From: Variovorax sp. Root473
GTDB taxonomy: Bacteria > Pseudomonadota > Gammaproteobacteria > Burkholderiales > Burkholderiaceae_C
Length of the DNA: 64,000 nucleotides
Direction: 5' to 3'
Assembly: GCF_001426505.1 (NCBI RefSeq)
Contig: NZ_LMEV01000017.1
Coordinates: forward strand, 1,620,594 to 1,684,593
A model generated the notes under the pieces. It did not search any database. It was not told the DNA's origin and worked only from the letters and a program-made list of their open reading frames with translations. Position numbers and translations under genes: made by a program. The first letter of the stretch is position 1, and each line of letters opens with the position of its first letter. This document shows, in pieces, positions 19,002-26,463 of the stretch.

Positions 19002-19061
19002 GGTCAGTCTCACTTTCTGGGCGTCATTGTCTGTCGGGAAGGGGCGCGGTACTTTACGACC

Positions 19062-19120
19062 CACAGGTAGTTTGTTGAATTTACTATCCATATGTAGTAT
19101 TCTAAAAATACCTCTCAAAG
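19062..19120 (+). promoter_or_regulatory. AT-rich hipBA promoter/operator region
   Basis: In a GC-rich genome, the 60 bases before hipB are markedly AT-rich. They hold TTGTTG (19072) and TAGTAT (19095) at 17-bp spacing, usable as -35 and -10, and imperfect dyads: GGTAGT (19066) against ACTATCC (19083), and ACTATCCATATGTAGT centred on CATATG at 19089-19094. HipB homologues autoregulate through such palindromes over the promoter. The hexamers are weak matches, so this is a suggestion. Confidence 0.45.
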
Positions 19121-19129
19121 GTGGTAATC

Positions 19130-19393
19130 ATGACAACCTACCCGATCGAAACGCCGCAACAGCTGCGCACCCTGCTCAAAGCCTTGCGGCAATCAAGCCA
19201 CCTGACGCAGACAGAACTCGGCACGCGCCTGGGTGTCAGCCAGAAGCGGATCGCACGCATCGAGGCTGAGCCTGGTGTCACCAGCTTTGACCAGATGGCC
19301 AGGCTGGCCGCTGCCATGGGCTACCGTTTCGTGCTCGAGGAAGTGCCGGCATCGCCGCCTGCCACGCCGGCCGCTGGAGAAGCGCAGTGGTAG
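19130..19393 (+). CDS. hipB: HipB-type HTH antitoxin
   Basis: An 87-aa XRE-family helix-turn-helix protein (about 18-70: LRQSSHLTQTELGTRLGVSQKRIARIE...). It is the antitoxin half of a HipAB pair: it represses the operon and neutralises the HipA kinase. The ATG at 19130 follows AAAGGTGG at a good spacing. It ends in a Pro/Ala-rich tail that overlaps the hipA start by 7 bp, coupling the two. Confidence 0.87.
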   Translation: MTTYPIETPQQLRTLLKALRQSSHLTQTELGTRLGVSQKRIARIEAEPGVTSFDQMARLAAAMGYRFVLEEVPASPPATPAAGEAQW

Positions 19394-20724
19394 CCACGCA
19401 CACGCTGGCCGTCTGGACCAATGGCCAGAAAGTAGGCAACTGGGAGGTGCGCGATGGCGAGCATCGGTTCCAGTACGCCGAATCGTGGGTGGCCTCGCCC
19501 GCCGCGCGCCGCATCTCGCTCTCGTTGCCGTTCATGCCGGGCAACTCGATACATCGCGGCGACGTGGTGCGCAACTACTTCGACAACCTGCTTCCCGACA
19601 ACGACGCCATTCGCGAGCGCCTGCGGCTGAAGTTCGCCACGCGCAGCATCGGCGCCTTCGACCTGCTCGGCGCTATCGGGCGCGACTGCGTGGGCGCGGT
19701 GCAATTGATGCCGACGGACGAATCACCCGTTGGCTTCGATCGCATCGAAGCCGAGCCACTCGACGATGCCGGCGTTGAACGCGCCATCGACGCATCGCTG
19801 TCGTCGGGCCATGTGCTGGGCCAGCGAGACGACGAGGAGTTCCGTATTTCCATTGCCGGCGCACAGGAAAAGACCGCGTTACTGCAACAAGGCGACCGCT
19901 GGTATCGGCCCATGGGCGCCACGCCGACCACCCACATCCTCAAGCTGCCGCTGGGACTGGTGGGGAACATGCGCGCCGACATGCATTCGTCGGTCGAGAA
20001 CGAATGGCTCTGCTCGCGCATCGCCGAAGCCTTCGGCCTGCCCGTCGCACATTGCGGCATCGAGGTGTTTGGTGCGCGCAAGGTCCTCGTCGTGCAGCGC
20101 TTCGATCGCGCCATGCAACGCGCAAGCACGCCGCACGAATGGATTGCACGGCTGCCGCAGGAAGACTTCTGCCAAGCCCTCGGCGTGCCGGGCACGCTCA
20201 AATACGAAGCGGACGGCGGCCCCGGCATGCGCGAGATCCTGCGCGTGCTCGACGGCAGTACACAGGCGGCCGCCGACAAGGTCCACTTCGTGAAGGCGCA
20301 GATGCTCTTCTGGCTGCTCGCCGCCACCGACGGCCATGCGAAGAACTTCTCGATCTTTCTGGAGCGCGGCGGCGGCTATCGCCTCGCTCCGCTGTACGAC
20401 GTGCTGTCCGCATGGCCGGTCATCGGTGCCGGCCCGAATCACATCAGCTGGCACAAGGCCAAGCTGGCCATGGCGATCCGGGGGCGCAACGCACACTGGA
20501 AGCTGGCCGATATCCAGCCGCGCCACTGGGATGTCGTCGCCAAACTCGCGGGCCTGGGCAACGCGCAGGCCCTGCGCGCGGACATCATCGACGCGGTGCC
20601 CGGGGTCATTGCCCGTGTCGAAGCACAACTGCCACCCCATTTCCCCGAGCAGGTGTCGAGCGCCATCTTCGACGGCATGAAAGCCAATGCCAGACGCCTT
20701 GCCGCCGCATCCCCAGCCCCATGA
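19387..20724 (+). CDS. hipA: HipA-type serine/threonine kinase toxin
   Basis: Toxin kinase that in E. coli phosphorylates glutamyl-tRNA synthetase and induces dormancy. The 445-aa protein, from a GTG overlapping hipB, keeps the E. coli-type landmarks: the autophosphorylation-loop SIAGAQEKTALL, GATPTTHILKLPLG, ENEWLCSRIAEAFGLPVA, RFDR, RLPQEDFCQALGV and the catalytic/metal motif ATDGHAKNFSIF with a DVLSAWP segment. No key residue appears missing, so it should be active. GC content of the gene matches the host, and no flanking mobile element is seen. Confidence 0.92.
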   Translation: MVATHTLAVWTNGQKVGNWEVRDGEHRFQYAESWVASPAARRISLSLPFMPGNSIHRGDVVRNYFDNLLPDNDAIRERLRLKFATRSIGAFDLLGAIGRDCVGAVQLMPTDESPVGFDRIEAEPLDDAGVERAIDASLSSGHVLGQRDDEEFRISIAGAQEKTALLQQGDRWYRPMGATPTTHILKLPLGLVGNMRADMHSSVENEWLCSRIAEAFGLPVAHCGIEVFGARKVLVVQRFDRAMQRASTPHEWIARLPQEDFCQALGVPGTLKYEADGGPGMREILRVLDGSTQAAADKVHFVKAQMLFWLLAATDGHAKNFSIFLERGGGYRLAPLYDVLSAWPVIGAGPNHISWHKAKLAMAIRGRNAHWKLADIQPRHWDVVAKLAGLGNAQALRADIIDAVPGVIARVEAQLPPHFPEQVSSAIFDGMKANARRLAAASPAP

Positions 20725-21368
20725 AAAAATCCGACATTCCCCTTTTCTTCGCGACCCTGCAGGCCGCCAACCCCGAGCCGCGCACGGAGCTTGAATACAC
20801 CACGCCCTTCGAGCTGCTGGCCGCGGTGCTGCTGTCGGCGCAGGCCACCGACGTGGGGGTGAACAAGGCGACGCGCCGGCTCTATCCGGTGGCGAACACG
20901 CCGCAGGCGATCCTCGATCTGGGCGTCGAAGGGCTGGAGTCGTACATCAAGACGATCGGGCTGTACCGCAGCAAGGCCAAGCACCTGATCGAGGCCTGCC
21001 GGATGCTGGTCGAGCTGCATGGCGGCGAGGTGCCGCGCACGCGCGCCGAGCTCGAGGCGCTGCCGGGCGTGGGGCGCAAGACGGCGAACGTGGTGCTCAA
21101 CGTGGCGTTCGGCGAAGAGACCATCGCCGTCGACACGCACATCTTTCGCATCGGCAACCGCACCGGACTTGCGCCCGGCAAGACGCCGCTGGACGTGGAA
21201 CTCAAGCTCGAAAAACGCATCCCACCCGAATATCGCCTGCACGCGCACCACTGGCTGATCCTGCACGGACGCTATGTCTGCGTAGCGCGCAAGCCGCGCT
21301 GCTGGGAATGCGCGGTCGCGACCTTCTGCGCCTTCAAGCCCAAGACGCCGGCCCCCAAGACCGCCTGA
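20721..21368 (+). CDS. nth: Endonuclease III
   Basis: Bifunctional DNA glycosylase/AP lyase removing oxidised pyrimidines. The 215-aa protein has the helix-hairpin-helix LPGVGRKTANVVL with catalytic K120, catalytic D138 in AVDTHIFR, and the [4Fe-4S] cysteines C187-x6-C194-x2-C197-x5-C203, with the same numbering as in E. coli. Its ATG overlaps the hipA stop by 4 bp, which probably couples a housekeeping repair gene to the toxin-antitoxin transcript. Confidence 0.97.
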   Translation: MKKSDIPLFFATLQAANPEPRTELEYTTPFELLAAVLLSAQATDVGVNKATRRLYPVANTPQAILDLGVEGLESYIKTIGLYRSKAKHLIEACRMLVELHGGEVPRTRAELEALPGVGRKTANVVLNVAFGEETIAVDTHIFRIGNRTGLAPGKTPLDVELKLEKRIPPEYRLHAHHWLILHGRYVCVARKPRCWECAVATFCAFKPKTPAPKTA

Positions 21369-21389
21369 GCGGCACACACCACATCGCAC

Positions 21390-22244
21390 ATGACGACGAC
21401 AACGATTTTCAAGACAGCACCGCCCGCCGCCCTCCTCCTGCTCGCGGCGCTGTGCACTGCGGGCACGGCCTGGTCGCGCGACGGCGTGCTGCCGCCGGAG
21501 ACGATGGCGCTCTATGGCGGACGCTGGTCGTCCAACTGCGCGGACGCAGCGGCACCAACGCTGCAGGTGCGCGAAGACATGCTGATCGCCGAGCGCGGCA
21601 AGCGCCGCGTCGTCGGCCGCGAGCCGGACACGGCGCACAGCTTCTTCGGCAACCAGGCGCCGCCGCCGAACTTCGATGTGGCGCTGATGAGCCGTGTCGG
21701 CAAGGGCGACCACGCGATGATGAATTTCCTGGTCTTTCGCGATGCGCGCGGCCAGTCGATCACGCTGAAGGCCGACAAACCCGTCATCGGCCAGCTGGGT
21801 CCGGAACTGATGAAACAGCGCTACTGGCGCTGCGATGGCTCGGCGCGCGCCGCAACGCCGCCCGCCGACGCCGCGGCAATGAACAAGCCGCCAGCGCCGG
21901 CCACGGGCAGCCCCGCTGCACTGGCGCGCGGCCCCGCGATGGACAAGGCCTGGCGCGCCGCGCTCGGCGCGCGTGAGACCGAACCGTGGCTCGTGCGCCG
22001 CGAAGGTCCGGCGCCCGAGCCGCAATGGGTCACGGTGGACGGCACGCGCTACCTGCTGCATGCCTTCTGCAAGCCGCACGATTGCCACGACCACAACGCG
22101 ATCGCGCTCTACGACCAGGGCTCGGGCCGGCTCTACGGCCTGGTGCAGCGCAACGGACAGAACCGTCTTGTGGGCGGACCTTCGCCGCAGTTCGCGGGGC
22201 AACTCGACCGGCTGTGGCGCGAGCAGTGGCGCACCAAGAACTGA
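21390..22244 (+). CDS. Exported protein with C-terminal Ivy-type lysozyme inhibitor domain
   Basis: A 284-aa protein with a Sec signal peptide (core ALLLLAALCTAGTAW, cut near residue 29). The C-terminal third carries the invariant CKPHDC loop of Ivy inhibitors (C227-K-P-H-D-C232) in the expected context HAFCKPHDCHDHNAIALYD, followed by RLYGLVQRN; this loop plugs the active site of C-type lysozyme. The N-terminal half (about 30-150) holds two cysteines (C50, C148) and looks like a separate domain not found in classical 157-aa Ivy. An Ala/Pro-rich linker joins them. Acts in the periplasm. Family assignment rests on the CKPHDC loop. Confidence 0.8.
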   Translation: MTTTTIFKTAPPAALLLLAALCTAGTAWSRDGVLPPETMALYGGRWSSNCADAAAPTLQVREDMLIAERGKRRVVGREPDTAHSFFGNQAPPPNFDVALMSRVGKGDHAMMNFLVFRDARGQSITLKADKPVIGQLGPELMKQRYWRCDGSARAATPPADAAAMNKPPAPATGSPAALARGPAMDKAWRAALGARETEPWLVRREGPAPEPQWVTVDGTRYLLHAFCKPHDCHDHNAIALYDQGSGRLYGLVQRNGQNRLVGGPSPQFAGQLDRLWREQWRTKN

Positions 22245-22254
22245 CGAGGTCCCC

Positions 22255-22824
22255 TCAGGCCGGCGCCGCGACCACGCGCCAGTCGCCGAAAGCCGCCGCG
22301 TCGTTGGGCCATTGATCGGCCCGTTCGGGGCACGACACACCCTGCGACAGCAGCTGCACCGCGCGCAGCACGCCGGCATGCGTGACCCACAGCGCGTCGG
22401 CGCGGGTCGCCAGCCAGTCGGCGTGCGCGGCGGCCACGCGCAGCATGAAGCCCCGCACGCTCTCGCCGTCCCCGCCAGCGGGTGCATCGGCGAAACGGGT
22501 GGTCCACGCGTCGAATTCTTCGCGCGCCACAGCCGACCACAGGTGACCTTCCCAGGCGCCGAAATTCATCTCCGCCAGCCGCACATCGCGGCGCACCGAC
22601 AGATCGGGCCGCAGCGCGGCGATGGCGTCGGCCAGCATGGCGCAGCGCCGCAACGGAGAACTCCACAGCCCGATGCCGGCCGGCAGCACCGCGGCGATGC
22701 GCGCGGCCGCGGCCTGCGTGTCGTTGGCATGCGCGTCGAGGTCGGTCGCGCCGTAGCACAGGCCCGCCGGCGCGATCACGGGCGCGTGGCGCTGCAGCCA
22801 GAGCCGAGCCGTCGCGGTGCTCAT
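22255..22824 (-). CDS. cobC: Alpha-ribazole phosphatase / histidine phosphatase CobC
   Basis: A 189-aa histidine-phosphatase-family protein, placed at the end of a cobalamin operon. The N-terminal catalytic motif reads L-Q-R-H-A-P rather than R-H-G, with WSSPLRRCAMLA (second Arg), the acid-loop EMNFGAWEG and the distal VTHAGVLR histidine. It probably removes the 5' phosphate from alpha-ribazole phosphate or adenosylcobalamin 5'-phosphate. It overlaps cobS by 4 bp. Confidence 0.87.
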   Translation of the reverse strand: MSTATARLWLQRHAPVIAPAGLCYGATDLDAHANDTQAAAARIAAVLPAGIGLWSSPLRRCAMLADAIAALRPDLSVRRDVRLAEMNFGAWEGHLWSAVAREEFDAWTTRFADAPAGGDGESVRGFMLRVAAAHADWLATRADALWVTHAGVLRAVQLLSQGVSCPERADQWPNDAAAFGDWRVVAAPA

Positions 22825-23615
22825 GCCTTCCACGCCAGCGCGAGATAGATCGCCAGTTCGCACACCTGCTGCGTGGCGCCGAGCCCGTCGCCCGTGAAGC
22901 CTTGCAGCCGACGCACGAACAGCCGCGCCATCCAGCCGCCCGCGAGCACCAGCGCCGCGAGTGCCGCGCCCACGTGCACCGCGTCGTGCGCGCACAGCAG
23001 AAGCGCCACGGCGGGCGCGGCCCAGAGCACGGCGACGAGCAGTGCACCGCCGCTGATCGCGTCGGCGAGCGGCTTGGCCTTGCTGCCGCTGCTGTCGCCC
23101 ACGTAGGGCAGCCAGCGGATCAGGAACAGCGGCGCCAGCCGCGACAGCACATGCGCGCCGACGATGGACACGGCGGCCACGTCGAGCCCGCGCGCGGCCA
23201 GCGCAGCGAGCAAGCCGAACTTCAGGCCCAGCGCCAGCACCAGCGCGACCGCGCCAAAGGCGCCGATGCGCGAGTCCTTCATGATCTCCAGCGCCCGCTC
23301 GCGGCTGGCCGAACCGCCGAGGCCGTCCGCCACGTCGGCCAGGCCGTCTTCGTGGAAAGCGCCCGTGAGCATCACGGTGGCGATGGTGCTCAGCACAGCT
23401 GCGGCAAAAGCCCCGGCAGCGCCCGGCAGGCCAGCGCCCACGCCGACGAACACAACCGCCGCCAACCCACCCGCGATCCATCCGATGGCCGGCAGGTGCG
23501 CCGCGGCGGCGCGCAGCATCTGCGGGCTGAAGCCGACCCAGTCGGCGAGTTTTCCCGTCACCGGCACGCGGGTGAAGAACTGGACGGCCAGCAGGAAGTG
23601 GCGCACGCCGTTCAT
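22821..23615 (-). CDS. cobS: Adenosylcobinamide-GDP ribazoletransferase (cobalamin synthase)
   Basis: Integral inner-membrane enzyme joining adenosylcobinamide-GDP and alpha-ribazole (phosphate) to give adenosylcobalamin. The 264-aa protein has several membrane segments and the Mg-binding motif AFHEDGLADVADGLGG, plus DSRIGAFGAVALVLAL. The ATG (MNGVRHFLLAVQFFTRVPV) is preferred over a longer frame start 26 codons upstream inside cobT. Both ends overlap neighbours by 4 bp, so the cobT-cobS-cobC unit is coupled. Confidence 0.95.
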   Translation of the reverse strand: MNGVRHFLLAVQFFTRVPVTGKLADWVGFSPQMLRAAAAHLPAIGWIAGGLAAVVFVGVGAGLPGAAGAFAAAVLSTIATVMLTGAFHEDGLADVADGLGGSASRERALEIMKDSRIGAFGAVALVLALGLKFGLLAALAARGLDVAAVSIVGAHVLSRLAPLFLIRWLPYVGDSSGSKAKPLADAISGGALLVAVLWAAPAVALLLCAHDAVHVGAALAALVLAGGWMARLFVRRLQGFTGDGLGATQQVCELAIYLALAWKA

Positions 23616-24655
23616 TGCTGGCGCGACACGCCTGCCGATTCGAAGCTCGCCATCTCGCGCAGGATGCGGCAGGCGGATTCGAGCAACGGCCACGCCAGCG
23701 CGCCGCCCGAGCCTTCGCCCAGGCGCAGGTCGAGGTTCAGCAAGGGCTCGAGCCCGAGTTGCTTCAGCAGCAGCGCATGCCCCAGCTCGGCCGAGCTGTG
23801 CGCCGCCACGCAGCGCTGCGTCACATTCGGCCGGATCGCCTGGGCGACCAGCACGGCGGCGCTGGCGATGAAGCCATCCACCACGATCACACGCCGCTCC
23901 TGCGCCGCCTGCAGCACCGCGCCGACCAGCGTCGCCACCTCGAAACCGCCGAACGCGGCCAGCGCCTCAAGCGCCGCATTCGCGCCGGCGTGCATGGCGA
24001 GCACCTCGCGCAGCACCTCGCGCTTGCGTGCGAGGCCTTCCGCATCGAGCCCGGTGCCGGCACCGGTGCACAGGCCGATGTCCAGCCCGGCCAGGCGCGA
24101 CAGCAACAGCGCGGCGGACGAGCTGTTGCCGATGCCCATTTCGCCGAGCAGCAGCGCGTTGCCCGGCAGCGCGCGCACCACCTCGCGGCCGTTGGCGATG
24201 GCCTGGGCGCACTGTTCGGGCGTCATGGCGGGGCCGGCCGAGGCGTCGGCCGTGCCGGCGGCGATGCGCCGCGACACCAGGCCGGGGCGCGGCTGGAAGT
24301 CGCGCCGCACGCCGCAGTCGACCACGGTGAGCGCCAGGCCATGCTGGCGCGCCAGCACGCTGACGGCCGCGCCGCCGGCCAGGAAGTTCTCGACCATCTG
24401 CCAGGTCACATCGCTCGGATAGGCCGACACGCCGCGCGCCGCCAGCCCATGGTCGCCTGCGCACACCAGCATCTGCGGCGCATCGAGCACGGGCTGCTCG
24501 GTGCCCAGGATGGTGCCGATGCGCAGCGCCAGCGCTTCGAGGCGGCCCAGCGCGCCGACGGGCTTGGTCTTGTTGTCGAGCGCAGCCTGCAGGCGCGCCG
24601 CGAGCGCGGCGTCGGCGACGTCTGGAACGGCGGGAATCAGGTCGGTGTCGGTCAT
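23612..24655 (-). CDS. cobT: Nicotinate-nucleotide--dimethylbenzimidazole phosphoribosyltransferase
   Basis: Makes alpha-ribazole 5'-phosphate from DMB and nicotinate mononucleotide, activating the lower ligand of B12. The 347-aa protein has VCAGDHGLAARGVSAYP, GEMGIGNSSSAALLL and the catalytic-glutamate loop NLDLRLGEGSGGALAWPLL near the C-terminus. Lower ligand DMB can be supplied by BluB in the second cobalamin operon. Stop and start overlap cobS and cobQ. Confidence 0.96.
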   Translation of the reverse strand: MTDTDLIPAVPDVADAALAARLQAALDNKTKPVGALGRLEALALRIGTILGTEQPVLDAPQMLVCAGDHGLAARGVSAYPSDVTWQMVENFLAGGAAVSVLARQHGLALTVVDCGVRRDFQPRPGLVSRRIAAGTADASAGPAMTPEQCAQAIANGREVVRALPGNALLLGEMGIGNSSSAALLLSRLAGLDIGLCTGAGTGLDAEGLARKREVLREVLAMHAGANAALEALAAFGGFEVATLVGAVLQAAQERRVIVVDGFIASAAVLVAQAIRPNVTQRCVAAHSSAELGHALLLKQLGLEPLLNLDLRLGEGSGGALAWPLLESACRILREMASFESAGVSRQQ

Positions 24656-26118
24656 GCGATCAGGCCGGCAAGCACGCCGGCGTCGAAGTGGGTGTCAATG
24701 AAGTCGGCCAGGCCGTCGAAGGTGGCGTCCAGCGTGGGCGCTGTGGTGCCGAACAGCGCCTGCAGCGCGGCCGGGTCTTCGAACAGGCCGTGCAGGTACA
24801 GGCCCAGCACGTTGCCGCGCGTGTTCTGCCAGGCCAGGCCCTCGGGCATCACGGCGTGGCCATCGTGGGCCAGTTGCGGGTGGGCCGCCGTCTGGCCGTG
24901 ATGGATTTCATAGCCGGCGATGCGCACGCCCGACAGCGCGGCCCAGGGGCCGGCGACAAGGTCAGCCGAGAACGTCGCCTCGCGGTGACGCACGGTCTTC
25001 TCGCGCTCGAACACAGTCACGAGCGGCAGCAGTCCGAGTCCGGGCGCATTGCCGTCGATGCCGTGCGGATCGACCAGCGCCTCGCCCAGCATCTGCAGCC
25101 CCCCGCACACGCCCAGCACCGCGCCGCCGCGCCCGGCATGCTCGGCCACCGCGCGGTCCAGCCCCTGCGCGCGCAGCCAGGCCAGGTCGCCGCTCGTGTG
25201 CTTGGAACCTGGCAGCACGATCCAGTCGGCGCCGGCCACGTCGGCCGGCGTGCGGGCCCAGACCAGGCGCACACCGGGCACGTTCTTCAGCGCCTGGAAC
25301 TCGTCGAGGTTGCTCAGGCGCGGGTACGCGACCACCGCCACGGTGCGCGTGACCACGCCGCTGGCGCGGCTGCGGTCGTCGAACACGCCGTCTTCCTCGG
25401 GCAGGCCGTGCTGCCACCACATCGGCAGCGTGGCCACCGTGGGCACGCCGGTCAGCGCCTGCAGCTGCTGCGGCGCGGGCGCGAGCAGCGAGGCGTCGCC
25501 CCGGAACTTGTTGAGCACGAAGCCATGGATGAGCGCCCGGTCGGCCTTGGGCAGCAGCGCCCAGGTGCCGTACAGGTGGGCGAAGGCGCCGCCGCGATCG
25601 ATGTCGGTTGCCAGCAGGCAGCGCGCCTGCGCATGGCGCGCGACGCGCATGTTGACGATGTCGCTGGCCATGAGGTTGATCTCGGCCGGCGAACCGGCGC
25701 CTTCGATCACGACGACGTCGTTCTCGGCGCGCAGTTCGTCGAAGGCCTGCGCGATCTGCGGCCAGACGCGTTCGCTGCGCCCGCGCCACGGCAGCGTGGA
25801 GAGCGACTCGCTCACCTGCCCCATCAACACGACCTGGCTGTGGGTGTCGCGCTCGGGCTTGAGCAGCAGCGGGTTCATGCGCACGTCGGGCACGGCGTGG
25901 GCGGCCAGGGCCTGGAAGTACTGGGCGCTGCCGATCTCGCCGCCCTCGACCACGCGGGCGTTGTTGCTCATGTTCTGCGCCTTGAACGGCGCCACCCGCA
26001 GCCCCTGGCGGGCATACCAGCGGCACAGCGCAGTGGCCAGCCAGCTCTTGCCGGCGCCGCTCGTGGTGCCCAGGACCATGACGCAGCGCGCCGGTCCGCT
26101 TGTCGCTCTAGAACTCAT
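24652..26118 (-). CDS. cobQ: Cobyric acid synthase
   Basis: Glutamine-dependent amidase of the CobQ/CbiP group, adding amide groups at b, d, e and g positions of adenosylcobyrinate a,c-diamide. The 488-aa protein has the N-terminal P-loop-like GTTSGAGKSWLATALC and KAQNMSNNA motifs and the C-terminal class-III amidotransferase domain with cysteine in VLGVCGGLQMLG and a YEIHHG histidine. I start at MSSRATSG; ATGs at 26199 and 26079 are alternatives. It leads the cobQ-cobT-cobS-cobC operon, and I see no riboswitch in the 89 bp upstream. Confidence 0.93.
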   Translation of the reverse strand: MSSRATSGPARCVMVLGTTSGAGKSWLATALCRWYARQGLRVAPFKAQNMSNNARVVEGGEIGSAQYFQALAAHAVPDVRMNPLLLKPERDTHSQVVLMGQVSESLSTLPWRGRSERVWPQIAQAFDELRAENDVVVIEGAGSPAEINLMASDIVNMRVARHAQARCLLATDIDRGGAFAHLYGTWALLPKADRALIHGFVLNKFRGDASLLAPAPQQLQALTGVPTVATLPMWWQHGLPEEDGVFDDRSRASGVVTRTVAVVAYPRLSNLDEFQALKNVPGVRLVWARTPADVAGADWIVLPGSKHTSGDLAWLRAQGLDRAVAEHAGRGGAVLGVCGGLQMLGEALVDPHGIDGNAPGLGLLPLVTVFEREKTVRHREATFSADLVAGPWAALSGVRIAGYEIHHGQTAAHPQLAHDGHAVMPEGLAWQNTRGNVLGLYLHGLFEDPAALQALFGTTAPTLDATFDGLADFIDTHFDAGVLAGLIA

Positions 26119-26207
26119 CCGGGGATTGTCGTTGAGTGCCGAACTGAATCCGGAGGGCCGACTCAGACGTAACAAGGATGTGGCCCCTCGGGGTCGCACC
26201 CGAAACC

Positions 26208-26447
26208 ATGTCCGCCCTCAACGATCTGGCGCTGACGGTCGAGGAGCGCGAGCCCGGCCGGTTCTACTGGCTCCTGCTCGAAGCCGTCCACGACACCGGC
26301 AGCACCGCCGACACGCTCGGCTACCAGCCGATGCGGGTGGCTGCGCGCCCGCAGCCCAGCTATTCGAGCGCGCTCGCGCTGGGCGCGGCCGCGCTGAAGC
26401 AGGTGGCCGCGACGGCGAGGCATCCGGGCCCCAGCGACAGCGCCTGA
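26208..26447 (+). CDS. Short conserved-looking protein of unknown function
   Basis: A 79-aa protein, divergent from cobQ. It is acidic in its N-terminal half (LALTVEEREPGRFYWLLLEAV) and then Ser/Ala-rich, with no signal peptide or membrane segment. Third codon positions are strongly G/C, like the host genes, which favours coding. No ribosome site is obvious before this ATG, and one at 26178 (adding 10 residues) is equally possible. Function not recognised. Confidence 0.55.
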   Translation: MSALNDLALTVEEREPGRFYWLLLEAVHDTGSTADTLGYQPMRVAARPQPSYSSALALGAAALKQVAATARHPGPSDSA

Positions 26448-26463
26448 GCCCGGAAGGCGCCGA

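Noticed and set aside
19002..20724. hipBA as part of a mobile island
   Set aside because: No transposase, integrase, direct repeats or attachment site nearby; the coding GC matches the host and only the promoter is AT-rich.
26119..26207. Search for a second cobalamin riboswitch before cobQ
   Set aside because: No B12-box or GCCACTG match in either direction, and the spacer is too short for an aptamer.
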